A DNA stretch of 24,127 nucleotides from RGIG9115 sp045649825 (lineage in GTDB: Bacteria > Bacillota > Clostridia > UBA1381): contig JAZRQO010000016.1 in the NCBI GenBank assembly GCA_045649825.1, positions 1 to 24,127 on the forward strand, written 5' to 3'. Each line of letters starts with the position of its first letter. Positions within the stretch are counted from its first letter, which is position 1. The translations under genes were made by a program, and so were the position numbers. Below the pieces are notes generated by a model. It saw nothing but the letters and a program-made list of their open reading frames with translations. It had not been told where the DNA came from and did not search any database. Shown in pieces: positions 14,131 to 22,248 of the stretch.

Positions 14131-15549
14131 ATGGCAGTCGTTGTAACAAAAGAAGATATGGACGTACAGAAGGGCTTTATACTGCAGCTGAAACAGTACT
14201 GTACAAATGTTGCAGCCGCAACCGGTCATACCCCATTAGCTCTTACTGAAACCTACGGATGTCAGCAAAACGAAAATGATACCGAACGTATCCGTGGAAT
14301 GCTCTCTGAGTGCGGTTTTGATTTTACTGAGGACCCGCAGATTGCAGATATTATTATATATAACACCTGTGCAGTACGTGAAAATGCCGAACAAAAGGTG
14401 TTTGGAAGGCTCGGAATTCTGAAGCATATAAAAGAATCCCGCCCTGAACTTATAATCGGCATTTGTGGCTGTATGGTGCAGCAGGAGCATATAACAGAGC
14501 AAATAAAAAAGAAACATCCTCAGGTAGACCTTGTGTTCGGAACTCATGCACTTCATAGATTTCCCGAACTGTTATGGAATACAGTAACCGGCAAAAAACG
14601 CGTTGTTGATATAGAAAACAGTGAAGGTTATATTGCCGAAGGAATACCTGTTAAGCATACCGATAAGAATAAAGCATGGGTTTCCATTATGTTTGGATGT
14701 AATAATTTCTGTACCTACTGCATAGTGCCTTATGTACGAGGCAGGGAAAGAAGCAGAAAGCCCGAGAATATACTTGATGAGATAAAGGAACTGGTAGCAG
14801 GAGGAGTAACAGAGGTTACACTTCTGGGACAGAATGTTAACTCTTACGGAAAAGACCTTGAAGAAAAAATTGATTTTTCGGATTTGCTTTCTATGGTAAA
14901 CGATATAGAAGGTCTTAAAAGAATTCGTTTTGTAACATCCCATCCCAAGGATTTTGGGGATAAGCTTATAAAAACAATGGCTGACTGTTCAAAGGTTTGT
15001 CATCAGCTTCATCTTCCGTTTCAGGCAGGAAGTAATGCAGTCTTAAAAGATATGAACCGAGGATATACTAAGGAAGAATATCTTGATAAAATAAACAGGC
15101 TTAAAGCGGCAATCCCCGATATTGCTCTTTCTACGGATGTTATTGTGGGATTTCCGACCGAAACTACCGAGGATTTTGAACAAACACTTGATGTTCTTAA
15201 AAAGGTTGAATTTGATAACATATTCTCTTTTATATATTCAAGGCGTGAAGGAACACCTGCAGCAAAGCTGGATTTTGTTCTTTCCGATAAGGAAATTCAT
15301 TCTAATTTTGACAGATTGCTTGAAGTTCAGAATGAAATTTCACTCCGCAAGAACCTTGAATTTGAGGGAAAAGTTGTAGAAGTTCTTGTGGATGGAGAGA
15401 GTAAAAATGATTCACAAATGCTTTCAGGCAGGATGGAAAATACAAAAATAGTTAATTTTAAAGGTTCTCCCGACCTTTGCGGCAAGTATGTAAAGGTTAA
15501 GATAACAAAAGCTCATACATGGAGCCTTAACGGGGAACTTGCAGAATAA
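14131..15549 (+). CDS. miaB: tRNA-2-methylthio-N6-dimethylallyladenosine synthase MiaB
   Basis: MiaB adds a methylthio group to N6-isopentenyladenosine at position 37 of tRNAs that read codons starting with U. The protein has 472 residues. The N-terminal MTTase domain carries the three cysteines of the auxiliary cluster at 44 (ETYGCQQNEND), 80 (YNTCAVRENAE) and 114 (CGCMVQQEH). The radical SAM CX3CX2C is at 190, 194 and 197 (FGCNNFCTYCIVP), followed by YVRGRERSR. A TRAM-like domain ends the protein (about 400-472). The ATG has GGAGG at 14116-14120, 10 bases upstream. An extra N-terminal stretch of about 35 residues precedes the MTTase domain, as in many clostridial MiaB proteins. It heads a probable operon with the YlbF/YmcA-like gene and mutS, an order also known from B. 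subtilis (miaB-ymcA-cotE-mutS). Confidence 0.95.
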   Translation: MAVVVTKEDMDVQKGFILQLKQYCTNVAAATGHTPLALTETYGCQQNENDTERIRGMLSECGFDFTEDPQIADIIIYNTCAVRENAEQKVFGRLGILKHIKESRPELIIGICGCMVQQEHITEQIKKKHPQVDLVFGTHALHRFPELLWNTVTGKKRVVDIENSEGYIAEGIPVKHTDKNKAWVSIMFGCNNFCTYCIVPYVRGRERSRKPENILDEIKELVAGGVTEVTLLGQNVNSYGKDLEEKIDFSDLLSMVNDIEGLKRIRFVTSHPKDFGDKLIKTMADCSKVCHQLHLPFQAGSNAVLKDMNRGYTKEEYLDKINRLKAAIPDIALSTDVIVGFPTETTEDFEQTLDVLKKVEFDNIFSFIYSRREGTPAAKLDFVLSDKEIHSNFDRLLEVQNEISLRKNLEFEGKVVEVLVDGESKNDSQMLSGRMENTKIVNFKGSPDLCGKYVKVKITKAHTWSLNGELAE

Positions 15550-15565
15550 GAAAGGAACAAGAATT

Positions 15566-15946
15566 ATGACACCTATTATTGAAAAAACAAGAGAACTTGG
15601 CGAACTCATTGCCAATAGTGAAGAAATGAAAAAGGTAAAGGAAGCAGAAGCAGCACAGGAAGCTGACGAAAATGCAAAGACTTTGCTTGTTGAGTTTAAT
15701 ATGAACAGAATGAATCTGGGACGTGATATCCAGAACGGTAAAATAACCGAAGAAGAAGCTGTAAAGCTTAACAATGAGGCTTTTAATAAGCTTGTTGAAT
15801 CTTCAGAAACAATAAAGGCATATGTTGATGCTAAGAAAGAACTGGATCGTGTGGTTACAGAAGTAAACGGAATTCTTAACTATTACATCACAGGTCAGAC
15901 TCCCGGTTGTTCACACGACTGTTCATCCTGCGGCGGATGCCACTGA
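15566..15946 (+). CDS. YlbF/YmcA family protein (RicA/RicF-like)
   Basis: This is a small helical protein of 126 residues starting at ATG 15566, with AAAGGAA as binding site; an upstream in-frame ATG at 15539 lies inside miaB and is less likely. The sequence (TRELGELIANSEEMKKVKEAE, then the amphipathic helices) fits the YlbF/YmcA (DUF964) family. The end is cysteine-rich, with cysteines at 115, 119, 122 and 125 and a final histidine. In B. subtilis, YmcA, YlbF and YaaT form the Ric complex, which carries Fe-S clusters and affects RNase Y-dependent mRNA processing, sporulation and competence. Position between miaB and mutS matches ymcA. The cysteines suggest metal or Fe-S binding here too. Partners encoded elsewhere are needed to tell RicA from RicF. 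Confidence 0.82.
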   Translation: MTPIIEKTRELGELIANSEEMKKVKEAEAAQEADENAKTLLVEFNMNRMNLGRDIQNGKITEEEAVKLNNEAFNKLVESSETIKAYVDAKKELDRVVTEVNGILNYYITGQTPGCSHDCSSCGGCH

Positions 15947-15990
15947 TTTCAGGCTTATTTTAAATTTGAATTGATGGGAAGGTTAACGTC

Positions 15991-18585
15991 ATGACACCGA
16001 TGATGACACAATACCTTGAAACTAAGGAAAACTATAAAGATACTATTTTGTTTTACCGCCTCGGTGACTTTTATGAAATGTTCTTTGATGATGCGGTACT
16101 TGTTTCAAGAGAACTTGAGCTGACTCTTACAGGTAAAGACTGCGGAATGGAAGAGAGAGCACCAATGTGCGGAATTCCTTTTCATAGTGCTAATGTATAT
16201 GTTGCAAAGCTTATTGAAAAAGGATATAAGGTTGCCATCTGTGAGCAGGTGGAGGATCCAAAACAGGCAAAAGGTCTTGTAAAGCGTGAAGTTGTAAGGG
16301 TTATTACGCCCGGTACGATTGTTGATTCAGAACTTTTGTCCGAAAGGGAAAATAATTATCTTGCAGCAGTGTACTCCGAAAATGGAGTGTACGGTATTAC
16401 TTTTTCAGATATTTCAACAGGTGAAATATATGCCACCTGCGTAAGTGACGGAATTCACGTTGTAAATGAAATGGCAAGGTATATTCCTGCTGAAATTATA
16501 ATGAACGACACTTGCGAGAAATCGGTTATTGCAGAAATTCAGCTTCGTATAAAAGTGAAGCCATCAATTCTTATTGACGAGTTCTTTGAATTTGATGATG
16601 TGGAAGCTATGCTTTCAAAACAATTCCCTGACGAAAAGGTTAATTACAATATTATCAATCCGTCTGTCCTGAAAAAATCGGTTTGTACAGCTCTGCGTTA
16701 TCTCGAAACAACTCAAAAAAGCTCATTTTCATATATGAATAAGCTTACTCTTTACAAAATCGGAGAGTATATGGATATTGATGTCGCAACCCGTCGTAAT
16801 CTTGAAATTTGCGAATCTATGAGAAACGGTGATAAAAAAGGCACATTATTATGGGTGCTTGATAAGACCAAAACCTCTATGGGTGCCCGACGTCTTAAAC
16901 AATGGCTTGAAAAACCCCTCATAAATGCAGATGGTATAAGACAACGACTGAATGCAGTGGAAGAGCTTACCGACAGAATCATGCTCAGAGATGAGCTTAT
17001 GGAAGAACTTTCCGGAATTTATGATATATCACGTATCACATCCCGTATATCAATCGGGAGTGTTACTCCGAAGGACCTTATATCCCTACGAAGTTCTCTT
17101 GCACATCTGCCGGCGATACGTGAACTTCTCGGGAAATTTGCCTGCTCAACTGTAAAGCGTCTGTATGATAACCTTGAGCTTATGGAGGATATACGTGAAT
17201 TTCTTATGTTCAGTATTCACGATGAAGCTCCTGCACTTCTTCGTGAAGGTAAAGTAATCAAGGAAGGCTACAGCGAGGAGCTTGATAAGCTAAACCAGGC
17301 AAAAAATGAAGGAAGCCGTTGGATATATGAGCTTGAAGCGCGTGAAAAGGAAGAGACGGGAATTAAAACTCTAAAGGTCAGATATAATAAGGTTTTCGGA
17401 TACTATATTGAAGTTTCCAAATCCTTCATGGATCAGGTACCGGAGCATTATATCAGAAAGCAAACCCTTACAAACGGTGAGAGATATATAACTCCTGAAC
17501 TTAAGGCACTTGAAGATACTATTTTAGGTGCAAGTGAAAAAATTGCTGCCCTTGAATCAAAGCTTTACAGTGAAATCGTAGACAAGCTTCGTCTTAATAT
17601 CCAGAGGCTCAAAACAGTTTGTGAAGTGGTGTCAAATTGCGATTGCTATTGTTCGCTTTCTTCTGTCGCATCTCTTTATAACTTTGTTAAACCTGAGATA
17701 ACTGAAAACGGCGAAATAGAGATTAAAGACGGACGTCATCCGGTTGTGGAAAAAATGCATCACAGTTCGATTTTTGTGCCGAATGATACAAAGCTCGATA
17801 CAGATGATAACAGAATGATAATAATTACAGGCCCGAATATGGCAGGAAAATCAACATATATGCGTCAGGTTGCTGTTATAACCCTTATGGCTCAAATTGG
17901 AAGTTTTGTGCCTGCAAATTTTGCACGTATCGGTATAGTTGATAAAATATTTACAAGAGTTGGTGCATCAGATGACATAGCTGCAGGGCAGAGTACGTTT
18001 ATGGTTGAAATGTCAGAGGTGGCACATATACTTTCTGAAGCTACTGACAAATCCCTCATTATTCTTGACGAAATCGGTAGAGGTACAAGCACATACGACG
18101 GTCTGTCTATTGCATGGAGTGTAGTTGAATATGTACACAACAAGAAAAATATTGGTGCAAAAACTCTTTTTGCAACTCATTATCATGAGCTTACACAGCT
18201 TGAGGATTCTTTACCCGGAGTAAAGAATTATAACATAGCAGTAAAGAAGTACGGTGATGACATAACTTTTCTCAGAAAAATTGTTCCCGGTGGTGCAGAT
18301 GAAAGCTATGGTGTTGAAGTTGCAAAGCTTGCAGGTGTTCCGGAACCTGTTATTAAAAGAGCGAAAGATATTTTAAAATCAATTGAAAGTGATGACGGAA
18401 CAGGTGTAAAGGTTTGCTCAGGAGAAAGAAAAAAGATTTCCGATTCTACTCAGATGGATTTTTTTGATGCAGGAGCAAGTATTATTGCGGAAGAACTCAA
18501 AAAGCTTGATGCCACCACATTCACCCCAATTGAAGCAATGAATAAACTTTATGAGCTTTCTCTCAAAGCAAAAGAGCTTTTATAA
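15991..18585 (+). CDS. mutS: DNA mismatch repair protein MutS
   Basis: MutS recognises base mismatches and small loops and recruits MutL. The protein has 864 residues, full length. The mismatch-contact motif F-x-E is Phe27/Glu29 in LGDFYEMFFDDA. The ATPase has Walker A GPNMAGKST (614-622) and Walker B ILDE (691-694) followed by IGRGTSTYDG. The dimerisation and helix-turn-helix region follows, and a tail of about 80 residues (SGERKKISDSTQMDFF…) resembles the clamp-binding linker of MutS1. The ATG has GGGAAGG upstream and lies 44 bases after the YmcA-like gene. mutL, usually the next gene in Firmicutes, is not present here. Confidence 0.97.
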   Translation: MTPMMTQYLETKENYKDTILFYRLGDFYEMFFDDAVLVSRELELTLTGKDCGMEERAPMCGIPFHSANVYVAKLIEKGYKVAICEQVEDPKQAKGLVKREVVRVITPGTIVDSELLSERENNYLAAVYSENGVYGITFSDISTGEIYATCVSDGIHVVNEMARYIPAEIIMNDTCEKSVIAEIQLRIKVKPSILIDEFFEFDDVEAMLSKQFPDEKVNYNIINPSVLKKSVCTALRYLETTQKSSFSYMNKLTLYKIGEYMDIDVATRRNLEICESMRNGDKKGTLLWVLDKTKTSMGARRLKQWLEKPLINADGIRQRLNAVEELTDRIMLRDELMEELSGIYDISRITSRISIGSVTPKDLISLRSSLAHLPAIRELLGKFACSTVKRLYDNLELMEDIREFLMFSIHDEAPALLREGKVIKEGYSEELDKLNQAKNEGSRWIYELEAREKEETGIKTLKVRYNKVFGYYIEVSKSFMDQVPEHYIRKQTLTNGERYITPELKALEDTILGASEKIAALESKLYSEIVDKLRLNIQRLKTVCEVVSNCDCYCSLSSVASLYNFVKPEITENGEIEIKDGRHPVVEKMHHSSIFVPNDTKLDTDDNRMIIITGPNMAGKSTYMRQVAVITLMAQIGSFVPANFARIGIVDKIFTRVGASDDIAAGQSTFMVEMSEVAHILSEATDKSLIILDEIGRGTSTYDGLSIAWSVVEYVHNKKNIGAKTLFATHYHELTQLEDSLPGVKNYNIAVKKYGDDITFLRKIVPGGADESYGVEVAKLAGVPEPVIKRAKDILKSIESDDGTGVKVCSGERKKISDSTQMDFFDAGASIIAEELKKLDATTFTPIEAMNKLYELSLKAKELL

Positions 18586-18608
18586 TTTCATAGAACAGGA
18601 GGATATTT

Positions 18609-19898
18609 GTGAAAAAGCTGTTTCTGATTTTTATATCAGTTATTTTGTTTTCAGCGTGTTCAACTTCAGGTGACATTGCAATGAAAATAGATAATGTAGA
18701 GATAAAAAAAGAATTTATTGAATATTTTGAGAAATCATATAATACTCAGTCGGGTGGGACTGTTTCGGAAGCGGTTTCACAAAAAGCCCGTGCTCAGGTT
18801 GAACTTTACGGCAATGTTATAGCTATAGGCAGAAAAATGGGTATTAATGCACAGCAGGAATACAATAATCGCATTGAAGCTGTTAAGAATAATTACGGCA
18901 GTGTTGAAGAATATCTTAAACAAGCAGATATTTCTAAGGAGTTATTTGACTTTTTGATGTACGGCACATCATATCAGACACTCGTTCTGAACGAATTTGT
19001 AAAGGATATTGGCATTTCTGAAGCAGATATTGACCAATACTTTATGGGTAATTATTATCGTGCCAAGCATTTGTTGCTCCTCACTCAAGGTAAGAGTGGA
19101 TTTGAAAAAGTTGAGCTTAAAAAGAAAATTGATGAAATTTTCAATCAGGCACGCAATGGTGAGGATTTCGACAGATTAATTTCCGAATATAATGAAGACT
19201 CGGGTGTTAAAAATGCTCCTGATGGTTACGTTTTTACGTACAATGAGATGGTAACTGAATTTTATGATGCGGTGGCAGGTATTGAGATAGGGCAGTATGC
19301 CGTTGTTGAAACCGATTATGGTTATCATGTTGTTAAGCGTCTGGCTTTGGATGAAACGCCGGAGCTTTATAAAAAATTCAGAAATGAAAAGCAGATTGAT
19401 ATTTGTCAGTCATATGTAGCGGATAAATATTTCAGAGAAAATTATTGGAGAGTTAAGCAAATCTTGCTTTCTACAAAGAATAAATCTGCTGATGAAATTG
19501 CAATGTTGGAAGAAACCGCAGAAGAAATATATAATAGACTTCTAGACGGGGAAAATTTTGATGAACTTATGGAAAAATATAATCAGGATGAAAATGTAGC
19601 CGATAATCCTAACGGATATGTTTTTACTTATAACGAGATGGTTCCTGAATATTTTGATGCAGTAGCATCAACCGACTTGGGAGATTATAACATTGTTGAA
19701 ACAGTTTACGGATTTCATATTATAAAAAGGCTCGCGTTTGATGATCCCCCCGAAATATACTCTGAATTAAAGAATTCAAAATTGGAAAAAATATATCAGA
19801 TGGAAAATGTTGATTTAAACGAAATGTTCCTTGATTATATTCATTCTAAACTTGAAGAATATAATATACGGAATCGTAATTTTACAAGTGCTTATTAA
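18609..19898 (+). CDS. Lipoprotein with two parvulin (PpiC) domains, PrsA-like
   Basis: The protein has 429 residues and starts with GTG 18609, with AGGAGG 6-7 bases upstream. A lipoprotein signal peptide ends in LFSAC with the lipid-modified cysteine at 17, so it is anchored outside the membrane. A helical SurA/PrsA-like N-terminal region (20-145) precedes two parvulin-type domains at about 150-246 and 280-376. The two repeats are offset by exactly 130 residues and share GYVFTYNEMV (206-215 and 336-345) and GYHVVKRLA/GFHIIKRLA. The first domain has the expected RAKH histidine (His154), which is Gln284 in the second, so only domain 1 may be a fully active prolyl isomerase. It probably folds exported proteins. 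It begins 23 bases after mutS and may be cotranscribed with it. Confidence 0.88.
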   Translation: MKKLFLIFISVILFSACSTSGDIAMKIDNVEIKKEFIEYFEKSYNTQSGGTVSEAVSQKARAQVELYGNVIAIGRKMGINAQQEYNNRIEAVKNNYGSVEEYLKQADISKELFDFLMYGTSYQTLVLNEFVKDIGISEADIDQYFMGNYYRAKHLLLLTQGKSGFEKVELKKKIDEIFNQARNGEDFDRLISEYNEDSGVKNAPDGYVFTYNEMVTEFYDAVAGIEIGQYAVVETDYGYHVVKRLALDETPELYKKFRNEKQIDICQSYVADKYFRENYWRVKQILLSTKNKSADEIAMLEETAEEIYNRLLDGENFDELMEKYNQDENVADNPNGYVFTYNEMVPEYFDAVASTDLGDYNIVETVYGFHIIKRLAFDDPPEIYSELKNSKLEKIYQMENVDLNEMFLDYIHSKLEEYNIRNRNFTSAY

Positions 19899-19901
19899 AA
19901 A

Positions 19902-19917
19902 TTTTACTTAAGTAAAA
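19902..19917. repeat. 16-bp palindrome between the foldase and OPT genes
   Basis: TTTTACTTAAGTAAAA is a perfect palindrome without a loop, four bases after the foldase stop. It could be an operator or a weak transcription pause. No strong terminator or promoter is seen in this 51-base gap. Confidence 0.5.
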
Positions 19918-19949
19918 AAATTGCTGTCGCAATGGAATGGAGATAAAAT

Positions 19950-21839
19950 ATGAACAACAATGATTTTAAGCCGTATATACCGGCAGATAAGGTGACGCCT
20001 GAAATAACTGTTGCTTCTATAGTTATGGGAGTAATTCTTGCGGTTGTCTTTGGTGCAGCGAATGCATATCTCGGACTTCGTGTGGGAATGACAGTTTCTG
20101 CATCAATACCCGCAGCGGTAATAGCTATGGGTGTAATACGTATTATAATGCGTAAAAACTCAATTCTTGAAAGTAACATTGTCCAGACTGTAGGCTCAGC
20201 TGGTGAGTCTGTTGCAGCAGGTGCTATTTTTACACTTCCCGCACTGTTTCTTTGGGCAGCAGAGGGGAAGATGGACAAACCCGGGATTCTTGAAATTACA
20301 CTGATTGCTCTTATTGGTGGCTTGCTTGGTGTATTCTTTATGATTCCATTAAGAAATGCATTGATAGTTAAGGAACACGGTATACTTCCTTATCCTGAAG
20401 GTACTGCTTGTGCAGAGGTCCTTCTTGCAGGTGAAGAGGGAGGAGCAAATGCTACAACTGTTTTTGCAGGTATGGGCTTTGCAGCAGTGTTCAAACTCAT
20501 AATTGACGGCTTGAAGCTTGTTGCAGGTGAAGTTACATTTGCAGTAAAAAGCTTTGCAGGTGCAATCGGAACTCAGATTTATCCGGCAGTAATGAGTGTA
20601 GGATATATATGCGGGCCCAGAATTTCATCTTATATGTTTGCAGGCGGTATAACAAGCTGGCTCGTTATTATTCCTCTTATAGTTATGTTTGGTGCAGATA
20701 CAATTATGGCACCGGGTACAGAAACAATTGGTGCAATTTTTGAAGCCGGCGGTGCAGCAGGCATTTGGAGCACATATATCAGATATATTGGAGCCGGTGC
20801 TCTTGCGGCAGGAGGAATTATAAGCCTTATTAAATCACTTCCGCTTATTGTTAAAACATTTGCAGGTGCTATGAAGAGTATGTCAGGAGCAGGTGCTGCA
20901 GGAACAGAACGAACAGCCCGTGATCTTAGTATGAAGATTGTTATAGCGGCTATTGTTCTTCTGACACTCATTATATGGCTTGTACCTGCAATTCCTGTAA
21001 CACCTCTCGGTGCTGTAATAATTGTAGTATTCGGATTTTTCTTTGCAACTGTATCATCAAGAATGGTTGGCTTAGTGGGAAGTAGTAATAACCCTGTATC
21101 AGGTATGGCTATTGCAACGCTTCTTGTATCAACCCTACTCCTTAAGCTGACCGGTAATGTTGGTTCAAGCGGTATGATTTGTGCAATAGGAATCGGCTCA
21201 ATAATTTGTATTGTGGCAGCTATTGCAGGAGATACATCTCAGGACCTTAAAACGGGCTTTCTCTTGGGAGCGACTCCAAGAAAACAGCAAATTGGTGAGG
21301 TAATAGGAGTTATTGCCTCTGCTTTGGCAATCGGTGGTACACTTTACCTTCTCGACAGTGCGTGGGGCTTCGGTTCAGATGAGATTTCAGCCCCCCAGGC
21401 AACTCTTATGAAGATGATTGTTGAAGGTGTTATGGAAGGCAATCTTGCATGGGGGCTTGTTCTTGTTGGTGTATTTATCGCAATTGTTGTTGAAGTAATC
21501 GGTATTCCCGTATTACCTTTTGCAATCGGTGTTTATCTTCCTGTACACCTTAATGCTTGTATTATGGTGGGCGGTTTAATTAGACTTGCAGTTGACAAGA
21601 TTAGAAAAGATGAAAGAGTTACAAATGACGGTATACTCTTCTGCTCAGGTATGATTGCGGGAGAAGGTCTTGTAGGCATTATACTTGCAATTCTTGCAGT
21701 TGTTGGTTTTAGCAATGCTATTGACCTTTCGGGTTATATAAATCTTCCTGTATGGGCAGGCAATACCCTTTCACTTATTGTATTTGCACTTGTAATACTC
21801 AGTCTTTTGAAATTCACTATATGGAAGAAGCGTAAGTAA
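19950..21839 (+). CDS. OPT-family transporter
   Basis: The protein has 629 residues with about 14-16 hydrophobic segments. The start ATG has a GGAG binding site within GAATGGAGAT. Family features include the N-terminal TPEITVASIVMGVILAVVFGAANAYLGLRVGMTVSASIPAA, GSAGESVAAGAIFTLPA and PYPEGTACAEVLLAG, the last being characteristic of prokaryotic OPT proteins of the COG1297 group. OPT carriers import small peptides or metal chelates, usually with protons. The true substrate is unknown. It shares one base with the PqqD-like gene downstream (TAATG), indicating tight translational coupling. Confidence 0.9.
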   Translation: MNNNDFKPYIPADKVTPEITVASIVMGVILAVVFGAANAYLGLRVGMTVSASIPAAVIAMGVIRIIMRKNSILESNIVQTVGSAGESVAAGAIFTLPALFLWAAEGKMDKPGILEITLIALIGGLLGVFFMIPLRNALIVKEHGILPYPEGTACAEVLLAGEEGGANATTVFAGMGFAAVFKLIIDGLKLVAGEVTFAVKSFAGAIGTQIYPAVMSVGYICGPRISSYMFAGGITSWLVIIPLIVMFGADTIMAPGTETIGAIFEAGGAAGIWSTYIRYIGAGALAAGGIISLIKSLPLIVKTFAGAMKSMSGAGAAGTERTARDLSMKIVIAAIVLLTLIIWLVPAIPVTPLGAVIIVVFGFFFATVSSRMVGLVGSSNNPVSGMAIATLLVSTLLLKLTGNVGSSGMICAIGIGSIICIVAAIAGDTSQDLKTGFLLGATPRKQQIGEVIGVIASALAIGGTLYLLDSAWGFGSDEISAPQATLMKMIVEGVMEGNLAWGLVLVGVFIAIVVEVIGIPVLPFAIGVYLPVHLNACIMVGGLIRLAVDKIRKDERVTNDGILFCSGMIAGEGLVGIILAILAVVGFSNAIDLSGYINLPVWAGNTLSLIVFALVILSLLKFTIWKKRK

Positions 21840-22189
21840 TGAGTAAGAAAAAGATTATACAAAAGAACTATCTTGAAAAAATCCCACTTCCGTCGGAACA
21901 TATTAAATGGACTGAGGGGGAGGATGGATTAATAACTCTCGAGATTGAAAACACAGGTGTTTTTAACAGAATAGCTCAGAAACTATTTAAGAAGCCTAAA
22001 ATATCATATGTTCATCTTGATAAAATGGGGAGTTTTCTGTGGCATAAGCTAAACGGAAAAGATAATGTAATTGAACTTGGCAAGCAGGTTGAGATTGAGT
22101 TTGGCGATGAAGCCAATCCCTTGTATGAAAGGCTTGTAAAGTATTTTGAAATTCTGTATAGCTATAATTTTATCACATGGGTAGAGTGA
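21839..22189 (+). CDS. PqqD-like (RRE-fold) protein
   Basis: The protein has 116 residues. The central and C-terminal part (SYVHLDKMGSFLWHKLNGKDNVIELGKQVEIEFG…LVKYFEILYSYNFI) fits the PqqD family: a beta hairpin followed by a winged-helix-like bundle with the 'LD..G.FLW..L.G' signature. PqqD-type domains bind leader peptides for peptide-modifying enzymes (RiPP recognition element). No radical SAM enzyme, peptide precursor or peptidase is encoded near it. Its only partner here is the OPT transporter, with which it overlaps by one base. The first 35 residues are basic and not recognised. A role in peptide or chelate handling linked to transport is an inference. Confidence 0.75.
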   Translation: MSKKKIIQKNYLEKIPLPSEHIKWTEGEDGLITLEIENTGVFNRIAQKLFKKPKISYVHLDKMGSFLWHKLNGKDNVIELGKQVEIEFGDEANPLYERLVKYFEILYSYNFITWVE

Positions 22190-22203
22190 TTTTGTAAATA
22201 ATA

Positions 22204-22219
22204 CGGTTTGTAAAAACCG
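22204..22219 (+). repeat. Small hairpin before guaA
   Basis: CGGTTT (22204-22209) and AAACCG (22214-22219) form a 6-bp stem with loop GTAA, 29 bases before the guaA start. There is no T-run, so it is not a clear terminator. Confidence 0.35.
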
Positions 22220-22248
22220 ATAAATTAATTATGAAGGAGATTGGAAAA

